From: Mesostigma viride
Lineage: Eukaryota; Streptophyta; Mesostigmatophyceae; Mesostigmatales; Mesostigmataceae
Direction of reading: 5' to 3'
Length of the DNA: 64,000 nucleotides
Assembly: GCA_009746045.1 (NCBI GenBank)
Contig: RPFO01000310.1
Span: 878,234-942,233, forward strand
This document shows, piece after piece, positions 10,060 to 21,200 of the stretch; the stretch's first letter is position 1, and every line of letters starts with the position of its first letter. The position numbers and the translations under genes are program-made. The notes below the pieces were generated by a model, which did not search any database, was not told where the DNA came from, and was given only the letters and a program-made list of their open reading frames with translations.

Positions 10060-11027
10060 TGAAGCAGTCCCGTGTACATAGTGAGACACCCTGTGGGGAC
10101 ACAGCTTCACATGTAAATAAATCTGGGCAGGGTGCCACCTCTGATCAGCACCAGGGGTGTACTGATGTTCTCATTCCACAAGATTGCATGCATGCTGCAG
10201 CACAACAATCCCCTCAACTGTCAACAGGTGGAGGGTCCCCAGACAGGGTTGGCTCTGGGAGCCTAGATGCTCTGCTGGGAGGGTCTGCTGGGTCCTCTGG
10301 ATCCAAGATGCAGAAGGTGGATGTTGCGTCCTCACACGCAGGGCCCGTCCAGGCGTCTTCCCAGGTGCGTAATCTGGCTAGGCAACTGAGCTACACGGAT
10401 GCTGGACGCAGGCTGCACAATATCTTTGGTCACACAGCCATGGCTGAGATGTTTGGTTGGAAGATTGGAGATGAGCCACTGAGGGAAGCATGCAGGGCTG
10501 CAGCTGAGCAATGTGCTTGTAAGGAGAATGCTGCCAAGAAGCCAAGGTCCCATGCTAGGGAGCCTGCCAGGGAGAAGGGGGACATCCAGGTAGACGTCCA
10601 GCATATCAGGGGCTTATACATTTTGGTGGCAGTGGACAGATTTAGCAGGTACAGGCTGCTCCAGATTCTGCCAGATATGAAGGGGAATACCCTGCTGCTG
10701 GGCTTGCAGACTCTCTTACCAGGCTTTGGGGTGTACAAGACAGTACAGGCTGATATTCAGTTTGAGTGCCTACTGTCACAGCAGGAGCAACTGCCATGCA
10801 AGCTGCTGGTCACGCCCAGGGAGAGCCATGGACAGCAAGGTGCTGTGGAGAGATCCATCAGGGAGGTCAAGACCGTAGTGCTGGCAGAACCTAAGGTGCC
10901 ACTGGTAGCATCTGCTTTGGAGAGGGCAGTGTGGACCAGGCAGGTGGAAGAACAGTTGAACCTCAGAATAAACTACTATTATGACGGGGTGGCTGTCAAT
11001 CCTGTAGCACTGCAGTTTGGATGCTAG
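10056..11027 (+). CDS. Integrase (zinc-binding domain and DDE core), same frame as gag
   Basis: The frame follows the gag TGA without an ATG start. Residues are counted from the GTG at 10059. The first 105 residues are Ser/Gly-rich linker. A zinc-binding domain follows: H120-x4-H125, then C152-x-C154, where C-x2-C is usual. The catalytic core has D179 (QVDVQ), D232 (QADIQFE) and E264 (GAVERSIREVK), a D-x31-E spacing close to the retroviral D,D-35-E. It inserts the cDNA into chromosomal DNA in the nucleus. The frame ends in TAG at 11025 just after VNPVALQFG, a typical Copia post-core motif. The C-terminal integrase part lies in the next ORF, shifted to the -1 frame and overlapping by 7 bp (ATGCTAG). 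No protease precedes the integrase. Confidence 0.85.
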   Translation, partial: LVKQSRVHSETPCGDTASHVNKSGQGATSDQHQGCTDVLIPQDCMHAAAQQSPQLSTGGGSPDRVGSGSLDALLGGSAGSSGSKMQKVDVASSHAGPVQASSQVRNLARQLSYTDAGRRLHNIFGHTAMAEMFGWKIGDEPLREACRAAAEQCACKENAAKKPRSHAREPAREKGDIQVDVQHIRGLYILVAVDRFSRYRLLQILPDMKGNTLLLGLQTLLPGFGVYKTVQADIQFECLLSQQEQLPCKLLVTPRESHGQQGAVERSIREVKTVVLAEPKVPLVASALERAVWTRQVEEQLNLRINYYYDGVAVNPVALQFGC

Positions 11028-13594
11028 CCCAGGAAGTGGTCCAGGCTTGCTTGAGGAAAGCAGACAGGGTGTTTGCTCAGTTGAGACGCAAGGATAGGGG
11101 CTGGAATGTGCTGAGGCCTCAGGTGGGGCTGAAGGTCAGAATGTGGAAGGAGCCATCAATGCAGGGCAAGAGGGGCAAGTGGCAGAACGGGGTGGTGACC
11201 TGTGTGGAAGATGCCAATCGTTCCTGCCTTGTGGCCTTGGAGAGTAATCCCAGGCATGTTTACAGGTTGAGCTGGGCCAACGTCAAGGAACGCAAGCCAC
11301 ATGCAATCTGGCCTGCAGACGGGCCTGGACCCCAGTGTTGGCTGGAGGGCCAGGTTAAGGACCAGGTAGTTGATGTGCCTGTCACTGACGTGGGAGGTGG
11401 CTATCCCTCTGATGATGATGAGGTGCAGGAGGCAACTGCATCACCTGTGGTGGAGCCAACGGGGGCTGGGCCTGCACCAGGGTCCAAGAGGCCACTCATG
11501 GCAGACATTGTCCGGTCGCTCATGTTCAACAAGCACAAGGATCCCAAGGTATCTAAGTTGACTGAATGGGGTTCTTGCTGGGCTGCTACCCTAGAAGTGG
11601 ATACTAACTCAGAGGTGTCTATCATCAGGGTGGAGGATGCTCAGGGCCTGAAGGTGAATAAGGCTGGCTGCAGGGCAGTGAGTGACTTTACGGGCACTGT
11701 AACAATGAAGATCCTAGGGGAAGTGACTGTGCCTATCCTGGGTGTCCCCACTGCGTTCTGTGTGGTGGAAGGGTACCAGGGGCCTGCCATTTTGGGCCAG
11801 AATTTCTTGTGCATGCCAGGAGTGACTCTGTCAGCAGATGAGCTTGCACTAGAAGGTCATGGCAGTTTGCCCCTCCAGAGATATCACTACTCCAAGGGTC
11901 TAGCTGTGGCAGTCAAGGCTGTGAAGGGGCAGCAGAGTGTGGGGCCTGAAGGCAAGGAGCCCATTGCTGAGGACTTGTTGATCATCCCAACCACCCTAGA
12001 TCCACGGGACTTGGGGGTGCACAAGTACCAGATTGCTGGTCACAGTCCTATTTCCTGGCACCAGTTGGTAGAGTTGATGCAAAGCCCCAAGATGGCTAAG
12101 GCATGGATTCTAGGGTTTGTCTCCAGTGGGCATGACTGGATAGTGTCTAACTGTGCTGAGCCTGTGGATGAGTTGCCCAGGGAGCATCAGTTGCTAAGGC
12201 TCTTGTTTGTGCTCAAGCTGAAGGAGATAGACGGTGTGCAGGTGCCACATGTGAGGCCAGTTGTGACTGAGTACCATGGCACGGGGGAGCTGACAGATGA
12301 GGAGTTGTATACGCCTGGGATGCTGCATGATACCTGGAGGATTGTTCTGTGTATATATCTGTCTTTCCTGGTCAAGGGCATTGCGTACAGCTCTGTGCTG
12401 ATTGATTTCAAGAGGGCTTTTCTCAAGGGTGATGTGGAGCAGGCCAAGGAGACGTGGCGTGATATCCCTCCCTTCTTTGTAACAGTGCCCAAGGTGTGGA
12501 GAGCAGAGATCAAGTCAAAATATCTCAGAATACTCAAGGGTTTGGAGGGTCTCAGGTCCAGCCCTATCATCTGGAGAAAGAGCCTGGAAAAGTTTCTGAA
12601 AACTCACTGTGGCTTTACTGTGTCTCCAGTTGATCCTTGCTTGTTCCAGAGTACTCATGAAGGGTTGCCTGTGTTTGCATCTCTGCATGGAGATGACCTG
12701 CACCTTTTAGGGCCTCCTGAGTGGGTGGATTCAGTACTGTCCAAGATCCAGAAGAGGTTTGAGTTAGGAAAGGTCCAGCACATGAAGCAGGATGAGCCCA
12801 TGGTGTTTTGTGGAATGCAGGCCACGCTGATCAAGAGGGCAGGTACTTGGTTTATCAAGATGGAGGGTGGCAACAACTATCCTCAGCAGATCATTGATGC
12901 CCTCCAGCAGCCCATTACCCAGGCCAGGTGTGCCACAATCAGGGGAATGTTGGCTTGGCTAGCTAGCATTTGTGCCCCAGATTTGTTGGTGCTGAGTAGG
13001 CTCACAGATGCTCAGCTGGTTGAGGTAGGGGCAGAGCAGGTGGTTGAGTCTGTCAGGAGCTCACCTCCACTCATACTGGCAGCTGTGGACTTGTACAAAC
13101 CACTCAACATGGTGCTTTTTGTGGACAGTTCCATGGACAGCAGGAAGGTGACGGATGTCAGGGGTAGGGCAGCAGCACTCATTACACTACAACAGGAGCA
13201 CACTTCTCTGGTCAGCTGGTACAGTAGGTTACAGAACAGGGTGACGCCCAGCAGTGACATTGCTGAGTGCAGGGCAATATGTGAGGGGCTACACACTGCT
13301 CTTTACCTCAGGGAGTTATTCTACCAGCTCTGTCAGGTAGCTTCCTGTAGCTTGCAGCTGCACACACTGGTCAAGACAGACAGCATGGGCATGGTGCAGT
13401 TTGTGCACAGACAGCTCGCCAGGAGCAGGGATCTGGATTATTTGTTGCTGAAGGAGATGTCTTACCTTGCTCATCTTGAACATGTGCCTGGTGTTGACAA
13501 CCCAGCAGACGCCCTCACCAAGCTGGAGAGCAAGGCTGAGCTACAATACCCTGTGCTCAAAGGGCTCATGTACCCCTTTTCTGGTGGGACTTGA
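11021..13594 (+). CDS. Integrase C-terminus, retropepsin-like protease, reverse transcriptase and RNase H (857 aa)
   Basis: Residues 20-92 form a basic, SH3-like integrase tail (VGLKVRMWKEP, GKWQNGVV). Residues 188-275 look like a retropepsin: LEVDTNSEVSII (D194-T195-N196, normally D-T-G), then GPAILGQNFL at 254-263. Residues about 360-610 are a Copia-type reverse transcriptase with VLIDFKRAFLKGD (D462), LKGLEGLRSSPIIW (505-518) and SLHGDDL (D558, D559) in place of the usual YVDD. Residues 696-835 are RNase H, with LFVDSS (D702), AECRAI (E749), KTDSMG (D787) and VDNPADALTK. The ORF starts ATG at 11021, overlapping the integrase stop; frame 2 is open from 10985, so a shift to the -1 frame, reinitiation or an indel would all fit. 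The protease position after integrase is unusual. The N for G change may impair it. Confidence 0.9.
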   Translation: MLAQEVVQACLRKADRVFAQLRRKDRGWNVLRPQVGLKVRMWKEPSMQGKRGKWQNGVVTCVEDANRSCLVALESNPRHVYRLSWANVKERKPHAIWPADGPGPQCWLEGQVKDQVVDVPVTDVGGGYPSDDDEVQEATASPVVEPTGAGPAPGSKRPLMADIVRSLMFNKHKDPKVSKLTEWGSCWAATLEVDTNSEVSIIRVEDAQGLKVNKAGCRAVSDFTGTVTMKILGEVTVPILGVPTAFCVVEGYQGPAILGQNFLCMPGVTLSADELALEGHGSLPLQRYHYSKGLAVAVKAVKGQQSVGPEGKEPIAEDLLIIPTTLDPRDLGVHKYQIAGHSPISWHQLVELMQSPKMAKAWILGFVSSGHDWIVSNCAEPVDELPREHQLLRLLFVLKLKEIDGVQVPHVRPVVTEYHGTGELTDEELYTPGMLHDTWRIVLCIYLSFLVKGIAYSSVLIDFKRAFLKGDVEQAKETWRDIPPFFVTVPKVWRAEIKSKYLRILKGLEGLRSSPIIWRKSLEKFLKTHCGFTVSPVDPCLFQSTHEGLPVFASLHGDDLHLLGPPEWVDSVLSKIQKRFELGKVQHMKQDEPMVFCGMQATLIKRAGTWFIKMEGGNNYPQQIIDALQQPITQARCATIRGMLAWLASICAPDLLVLSRLTDAQLVEVGAEQVVESVRSSPPLILAAVDLYKPLNMVLFVDSSMDSRKVTDVRGRAAALITLQQEHTSLVSWYSRLQNRVTPSSDIAECRAICEGLHTALYLRELFYQLCQVASCSLQLHTLVKTDSMGMVQFVHRQLARSRDLDYLLLKEMSYLAHLEHVPGVDNPADALTKLESKAELQYPVLKGLMYPFSGGT

Positions 13595-14556
13595 AGTCCA
13601 GCCTTTGCCAGTTGGTGGCTGACCAGTGCTGTTGTCCCCAGGGGGGAGGGCAACAGGTAGCCTACCTGTCACCAAGCAGGTAGAAGGCTCAACAGGAGCA
13701 AGCTCTTCCTGTAAAGGATTAGCACAGTGGGATGCCTTTGGCCTCGGGCAGTTAGGCCATGACAGGGCAGGCCATGTTGAGAGTTCTTCCAGGTTGTTTG
13801 TATATATCTCTCTTGTTTAGTTTTCTTTAGCTGTGAATAAGTGACAACCTTGGATATTATGGTGTTGTAACCTGACAGTTGGGCCTTGCTGGTGCAGGCT
13901 GGTCCACTGGGAACACTCAACATTGGTTTTGGTGGATATTCTATAATAAACATAATCATGTTGTATGCCAATCTCTCTTGTTGTCTGTCATGTGACCAGG
14001 TTAAGTTTAACCTGGGGTTCTGGGGTAGGGTTCGATTCCCTAGTTGAGCCACAGCCTGGTATGTATGACTCCTGGGCTTTAACACCCAGTGATGACATGG
14101 GCTCCCCATCAAGCAGTGGCACAGTGGTGTTGAAGTGGTTTCCATTGGTGAACATTTGGATGGATGATGCCTGGAACGCTCGGGGCGGGCGCCATGAAAC
14201 GGGCGCCAGTGATAACTGGGAAGACCAGGAACTCACTGTAATACGTTTCCTGTAGTCAGGGCCTCTCATTCAGATATCCAGGATATGTTGCCTAAGGAAT
14301 ATTCAATATCCTCCTTTAAGCCCAAGCCAAGGTACAGTTGCAAAAGAAAGGGTTGGGGATGACCTGCAGGTCAAGTTAATGATCAGATGGCAGGGTTGAA
14401 CCATAGATCCCTAAGAAGGATACCATTAAGGTGGCAAAAGGGGTGCTCATGAGGCTTATTATAAGTCCAGGGTAACCAGGTGTCCATTTCACAAGGCAGC
14501 AAGGAATGGGTTGGTCATGGTGTGAAGCTTGCAGCTCCAAAACAAGAAAGGGTTGG
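13595..14556 (+). other. Retrotransposon 3' non-coding region
   Basis: 962 bp between the pol stop and the 3' LTR, with no supported gene. It contains a near-perfect palindrome (13996-14015, 9-bp arms CCAGGTTAA and TTAACCTGG around GT). Next is a tRNA-T-arm-like hairpin at 14026-14042: TAGGG, loop TTCGATT, CCCTA, with the Pol III B-box match GGTTCGATTCC. Bases 14194-14247 resemble the last part of the LTR (GGGAAGACCAG, AACTCACTG, CGTT), so they may be a relic of an older LTR. The end, AACAAGAAAGGGTTGG at 14541-14556, is purine-rich and is the best polypurine-tract candidate. Confidence 0.7.
14026..14042 (+). other. tRNA T-arm-like hairpin with B-box
   Basis: Five perfect base pairs (TAGGG and CCCTA) close a seven-base loop TTCGATT, the geometry and sequence of a tRNA T-arm. 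The flanks do not form an acceptor stem, and I see no matching D-arm or anticodon arm, so a tRNA gene is not called. It could be a fragment of a tRNA-derived sequence captured by the element. Confidence 0.5.
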
Positions 14557-15201
14557 AGTTAGCATATTGGTGATGCAATATGCTAAGCATATCATACTTG
14601 AAGTGGCCTTTCCAACGCCGTGCTAAACGCCTCATTTGGACAAGGAACTTGAGAGTTATCAAGTCCCGAAGTAATGCCGCCGGACGCTACAGCAGTACCA
14701 GGACTAAGGACACGTGAGGGACAGGGCACGTGGCAGTGTTGGGTGAACCATCACACGTTACGTGTCACAGGACCGACTGTCACTAGGAGGTACTGTGGTC
14801 AATATTGGTTGATGGTACCAAGAATGTCACAGGACTTCAGGACTGGCAGTCCTGCAGGCCTGGGATGGACGGGTACTTGTCATGACGGATAAATCCAGAG
14901 CGTTACTGTCATTCATGGAAGGACAGACGTCCTGGATTGATGCAACCAAGGAAATTGACAGTGGCGGACCTGCCAAGGCGTGCAAGGCCTGGCAGCAATG
15001 GTGAGACCTAGAAAGGCTCGGACACAGCAGTGGCCAAGCGTCTTTTCCCAACACCGTCCGTGGGTACTGCCGCCTCAGGCTAGTGACCACAGGGTAGTGA
15101 GGCAACTGTGGTAAAGGTTAAAAGCCGCTGGTTGAAACCATGGCTCCATTCATCACATCTTGGGAAGACCAGAAACTCACTGATCCGCGTTCATCTAAAT
15201 C
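14557..15201 (+). repeat. 3' long terminal repeat
   Basis: 645 bp with one substitution relative to the 5' LTR (14591 A for 7064 G) and no indels. It carries the same terminal hairpin (14559-14586) and palindromes. It ends CTAAATC and is followed directly by satellite sequence starting CATGTGTG. Confidence 0.92.
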
Positions 15202-15205
15202 CATG
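15202..15205. repeat. Target-site duplication, right copy
   Basis: CATG at the start of the resumed satellite matches 7026-7029. With the preceding C it forms the possible 5-bp duplication CCATG. Confidence 0.8.
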
Positions 15206-18200
15206 TGTGTGTGCACCATCCCACGGCTACACCCCCCCATGTGTGTGTGCACCATCCCACGGCTACACCCCCCCATGTGTGTGTGCACCAGTGCACCATC
15301 CCACGGCTGCACCCCCCCATGTGTGTGTGCACCATCCCACGGCTGCACCCCCCCATGTGTGTGTGCACCATCCCACGGCTGCACCCCCCCATGTGTGTGT
15401 GCACCAGTGCACCATCCCACGGCTACACCCCCCCATGTGTGTGTGCACCATCCCACGGCTGCACCCCCCCATGTGTGTGTGCACCATCCCACGGCTGCAC
15501 CCCCCCATGTGTGTGTGCACCAGTGAACCATCCCACGGCTACACCCCCCCATGTGTGTGTGCACCAGTGAACCATCCCACGGCTACACCCCCCCATGTGT
15601 GTGTGCACCAGTGAACCATCCCACGGCTACACCCCCCATGTGTGTGTGCACCATCCCACGGCTGCACCCCCCCATGTGTGTGTGCACCAGTGAACCATCC
15701 CACGGCTGCACCCCCCCATGTGTGTGTGCACCAGTGAACCATCCCACGGCTGCACCCCCCCATGTGTGTGTGCACCAGTGCACCATCCCACGGCTACACC
15801 CCCCCATGTGTGTGTGCACCATCCCACGGCTGCACCCCCCCATGTGTGTGTGCACCAGTGCACCATCCCACGGCTGCACCCCCCCATGTGTGTGTGCACC
15901 AGTGAACCATCCCACGGCTACACCCCCCCATGTGTGTGTGCACCAGTGCACCATCCCACGGCTACACCCCCCCATGTGTGTGTGCACCATCCCACGGCTG
16001 CACCCCCCCATGTGTGTGTGCACCAGTGAACCATCCCACGGCTACACCCCCCCATGTGTGTGTGCACCAGTGAACCATCCCACGGCTGCACCCCCCCATG
16101 TGTGTGTGCACCAGTGAACCATCCCACGGCTGCACCCCCCCATGTGTGTGTGCACCAGTGAACCATCCCACGGCTACACCCCCCCATGTGTGTGTGCACC
16201 AGTGCACCATCCCACGGCTGCACCCCCCCATGTGTGTGTGCACCATCCCACGGCTGCACCCCCCCATGTGTGTGTGCACCAGTGAACCATCCCACGGCTG
16301 CACCCCCCCATGTGTGTGTGCACCAGTGAACCATCCCACGGCTACACCCCCCATGTGTGTGTGCACCAGTGCACCATCCCACGGCTGCACCCCCCCATGT
16401 GTGTGTGCACCATCCCACGGCTGCACCCCCCCATGTGTGTGTGCACCATCCCACGGCTGCACCCCCCCATGTGTGTGTGCACCAGTGAACCATCCCACGG
16501 CTGCACCCCCCCATGTGTGTGTGCACCAGTGAACCATCCCACGGCTACACCCCCCCATGTGTGTGTGCACCAGTGCACCATCCCACGGCTACACCCCCCA
16601 TGTGTGTGTGCACCATCCCACGGCTGCACCCCCCCATGTGTGTGTGCACCAGTGAACCATCCCACGGCTGCACCCCCCCATGTGTGTGTGCACCAGTGAA
16701 CCATCCCACGGCTACACCCCCCCATGTGTGTGTGCACCAGTGAACCATCCCACGGCTACACCCCCCCATGTGTGTGTGCACCAGTGAACCATCCCACGGC
16801 TGCACCCCCCCATGTGTGTGTGCACCAGTGAACCATCCCACGGCTACACCCCCCCATGTGTGTGTGCACCAGTGAACCATCCCACGGCTGCACCCCCCCA
16901 TGTGTGTGTGCACCAGTGAACCATCCCACGGCTGCACCCCCCCATGTGTGTGTGCACCATCCCACGGCTGCACCCCCCCATGTGTGTGTGCACCATCCCA
17001 CGGCTGCACCCCCCCATGTGTGTGTGCACCAGTGAACCATCCCACGGCTACACCCCCCCATGTGTGTGTGCACCAGTGAACCATCCCACGGCTGCACCCC
17101 CCCATGTGTGTGTGCACCAGTGAACCATCCCACGGCTGCACCCCCCCATGTGTGTGTGAACCATCCCACGGCTGCACCCCCCCATGTGTGTGTGCACCAG
17201 TGAACCATCCCACGGCTACACCCCCCCATGTGTGTGTGCACCATCCCACGGCTGCACCCCCCCATGTGTGTGTGCACCAGTGAACCATCCCACGGCTACA
17301 CCCCCCCATGTGTGTGTGCACCATCCCACGGCTGCACCCCCCCATGTGTGTGTGCACCAGTGAACCATCCCACGGCTGCACCCCCCCATGTGTGTGTGCA
17401 CCATCCCACGGCTGCACCCCCCATGTGTGTGTGCACCATCCCACGGCTGCACCCCCCCATGTGTGTGTGCACCAGTGAACCATCCCACGGCTACACCCCC
17501 CATGTGTGTGTGCACCAGTGAACCATCCCACGGCTGCACCCCCCCATGTGTGTGTGCACCATCCCACGGCTGCACCCCCCCATGTGTGTGTGCACCAGTG
17601 AACCATCCCACGGCTACACCCCCCCATGTGTGTGTGCACCAGTGCACCATCCCACGGCTACACCCCCCCATGTGTGTGTGCACCAGTGAACCATCCCACG
17701 GCTGCACCCCCCCATGTGTGTGTGCACCATCCCACGGCTACACCCCCCCATGTGTGTGTGCACCAGTGAACCATCCCACGGCTGCACCCCCCCATGTGTG
17801 TGTGCACCATCCCACGGCTGCACCCCCCCATGTGTGTGTGCACCAGTGAACCATCCCACGGCTGCACCCCCCCATGTGTGTGTGCACCATCCCACGGCTA
17901 CACCCCCCATGTGTGTGTGCACCAGTGAACCATCCCACGGCTACACCCCCCCATGTGTGTGTGAACCAGTGAACCATCCCACGGCTGCACCCCCCCATGT
18001 GTGTGTGCACCATCCCACGGCTGCACCCCCCCATGTGTGTGTGCACCAGTGAACCATCCCACGGCTACACCCCCCCATGTGTGTGTGCACCAGTGAACCA
18101 TCCCACGGCTGCACCCCCCCATGTGTGTGTGCACCATCCCACGGCTGCACCCCCCCATGTGTGTGTGCACCAGTGAACCATCCCACGGCTGCACCCCCCC

Positions 18201-21200
18201 ATGTGTGTGTGAACCATCCCACGGCTGCACCCCCCCATGTGTGTGTGCACCAGTGAACCATCCCACGGCTGCACCCCCCCATGTGTGTGTGCACCATCCC
18301 ACGGCTGCACCCCCCCATGTGTGTGTGCACCATCCCACGGCTGCACCCCCCCATGTGTGTGTGCACCAGTGAACCATCCCACGGCTGCACCCCCCCATGT
18401 GTGTGTGAACCATCCCACGGCTACACCCCCCCATGTGTGTGTGCACCAGTGAACCATCCCACGGCTACACCCCCCCATGTGTGTGTGCACCATCCCACGG
18501 CTACACCCCCCCATGTGTGTGTGCACCAGTGAACCATCCCACGGCTGCACCCCCCCATGTGTGTGTGCACCAGTGAACCATCCCACGGCTGCACCCCCCC
18601 ATGTGTGTGTGCACCAGTGAACCATCCCACGGCTACACCCCCCCATGTGTGTGTGCACCAGTGCACCATCCCACGGCTACACCCCCCCATGTGTGTGTGC
18701 ACCAGTGAACCATCCCACGGCTACACCCCCCCATGTGTGTGTGCACCAGTGAACCATCCCACGGCTGCACCCCCCCATGTGTGTGTGCACCAGTGAACCA
18801 TCCCACGGCTGCACCCCCCCATGTGTGTGTGAACCATCCCACGGCTGCACCCCCCCATGTGTGTGTGCACCAGTGAACCATCCCACGGCTACACCCCCCC
18901 ATGTGTGTGTGCACCATCCCACGGCTACACCCCCCCATGTGTGTGTGCACCAGTGAACCATCCCACGGCTGCACCCCCCCATGTGTGTGTGCACCATCCC
19001 ACGGCTGCACCCCCCCATGTGTGTGTGCACCAGTGAACCATCCCACGGCTACACCCCCCCATGTGTGTGTGCACCAGTGAACCATCCCACGGCTGCACCC
19101 CCCCATGTGTGTGTGCACCAGTGAACCATCCCACGGCTACACCCCCCCATGTGTGTGTGCACCAGTGAACCATCCCACGGCTACACCCCCCCATGTGTGT
19201 GTGCACCATCCCACGGCTGCACCCCCCCATGTGTGTGTGCACCAGTGAACCATCCCACGGCTGCACCCCCCCATGTGTGTGTGCACCATCCCACGGCTAC
19301 ACCCCCCCATGTGTGTGTGCACCAGTGAACCATCCCACGGCTGCACCCCCCCATGTGTGTGTGCACCATCCCACGGCTGCACCCCCCATGTGTGTGTGCA
19401 CCATCCCACGGCTGCACCCCCCCATGTGTGTGTGCACCATCCCACGGCTGCACCCCCCCATGTGTGTGTGCACCATCCCACGGCTGCACCCCCCATGTGT
19501 GTGTGCACCAGTGCACCATCCCACGGCTGCACCCCCCCATGTGTGTGTGAACCATCCCACGGCTACACCCCCCCATGTGTGTGTGCACCAGTGAACCATC
19601 CCACGGCTGCACCCCCCCATGTGTGTGTGCACCATCCCACGGCTACACCCCCCCATGTGTGTGTGCACCAGTGAACCATCCCACGGCTGCACCCCCCCAT
19701 GTGTGTGTGCACCATCCCACGGCTGCACCCCCCCATGTGTGTGTGCACCATCCCACGGCTACACCCCCCCATGTGTGTGTGCACCAGTGCACCATCCCAC
19801 GGCTGCACCCCCCCATGTGTGTGTGCACCAGTGAACCATCCCACGGCTGCACCCCCCATGTGTGTGTGCACCAGTGCACCATCCCACGGCTACACCCCCC
19901 ATGTGTGTGTGCACCAGTGAACCATCCCACGGCTGCACCCCCCCATGTGTGTGTGCACCAGTGAACCATCCCACGGCTACACCCCCCCATGTGTGTGTGC
20001 ACCAGTGAACCATCCCACGGCTACACCCCCCCATGTGTGTGTGCACCATCCCACGGCTACACCCCCCCATGTGTGTGTGCACCAGTGAACCATCCCACGG
20101 CTACACCCCCCCATGTGTGTGTGCACCATCCCACGGCTACACCCCCCCATGTGTGTGTGCACCAGTGAACCATCCCACGGCTGCACCCCCCCATGTGTGT
20201 GTGCACCAGTGCACCATCCCACGGCTACACCCCCCATGTGTGTGTGCACCATCCCACGGCTGCACCCCCCCATGTGTGTGTGCACCATCCCACGGCTGCA
20301 CCCCCCCATGTGTGTGTGCACCATCCCACGGCTACACCCCCCCATGTGTGTGTGCACCAGTGCACCATCCCACGGCTGCACCCCCCCATGTGTGTGTGCA
20401 CCATCCCACGGCTGCACCCCCCCATGTGTGTGTGCACCAGTGAACCATCCCACGGCTGCACCCCCCCATGTGTGTGTGCACCATCCCACGGCTACACCCC
20501 CCCATGTGTGTGTGCACCAGTGCACCATCCCACGGCTACACCCCCCCATGTGTGTGTGCACCATCCCACGGCTGCACCCCCCCATGTGTGTGTGAACCAT
20601 CCCACGGCTGCACCCCCCATGTGTGTGTGCACCAGTGCACCATCCCACGGCTGCACCCCCCCATGTGTGTGTGCACCAGTGCACCATCCCACGGCTGCAC
20701 CCCCCCATGTGTGTGTGCACCAGTGCACCATCCCACGGCTGCACCCCCCCATGTGTGTGTGCACCAGTGAACCATCCCACGGCTACACCCCCCCATGTGT
20801 GTGTGCACCAGTGAACCATCCCACGGCTACACCCCCCCATGTGTGTGTGCACCATCCCACGGCTACACCCCCCCATGTGTGTGTGCACCATCCCACGGCT
20901 GCACCCCCCCATGTGTGTGTGCACCAGTGAACCATCCCACGGCTGCACCCCCCCATGTGTGTGTGCACCAGTGCACCATCCCACGGCTACACCCCCCCAT
21001 GTGTGTGTGCACCATCCCACGGCTGCACCCCCCCATGTGTGTGTGCACCATCCCACGGCTACACCCCCCCATGTGTGTGTGCACCATCCCACGGCTGCAC
21101 CCCCCCATGTGTGTGTGCACCATCCCACGGCTGCACCCCCCCATGTGTGTGTGCACCAGTGCACCATCCCACGGCTGCACCCCCCCATGTGTGTGTGCAC

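Larger units (their letters stand above)
7030..15201 (+). mobile_element. Nested Copia-type LTR retrotransposon, nearly intact
   Basis: An 8.17-kb element flanked by 645-bp direct LTRs that differ at one base (G at 7064, A at 14591), with a 4-5 bp target duplication in the satellite. In order it encodes an unknown ORF1, gag with a CCHC knuckle, integrase, a retropepsin-like domain, reverse transcriptase and RNase H. IN before RT-RH with a Copia-type RT places it in Ty1/Copia. The near-identical LTRs imply recent insertion. Coding is split by an in-frame TGA and two shifts to the -1 frame, which could be programmed recoding, recent mutation or sequence error. A candidate primer-binding TGG lies 12 nt after the left LTR, but I cannot name the tRNA. 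Confidence 0.93.

Noticed and set aside
10985-11024. Canonical -1 slippery heptamer for the integrase to protease-RT shift
   Set aside because: No X-XXY-YYZ sequence is present in the 40-nt window where both frames are open.
14026-14042. A complete tRNA gene
   Set aside because: Only the T-arm is formed. The flanking bases do not pair as an acceptor stem, and no D or anticodon arm is visible.
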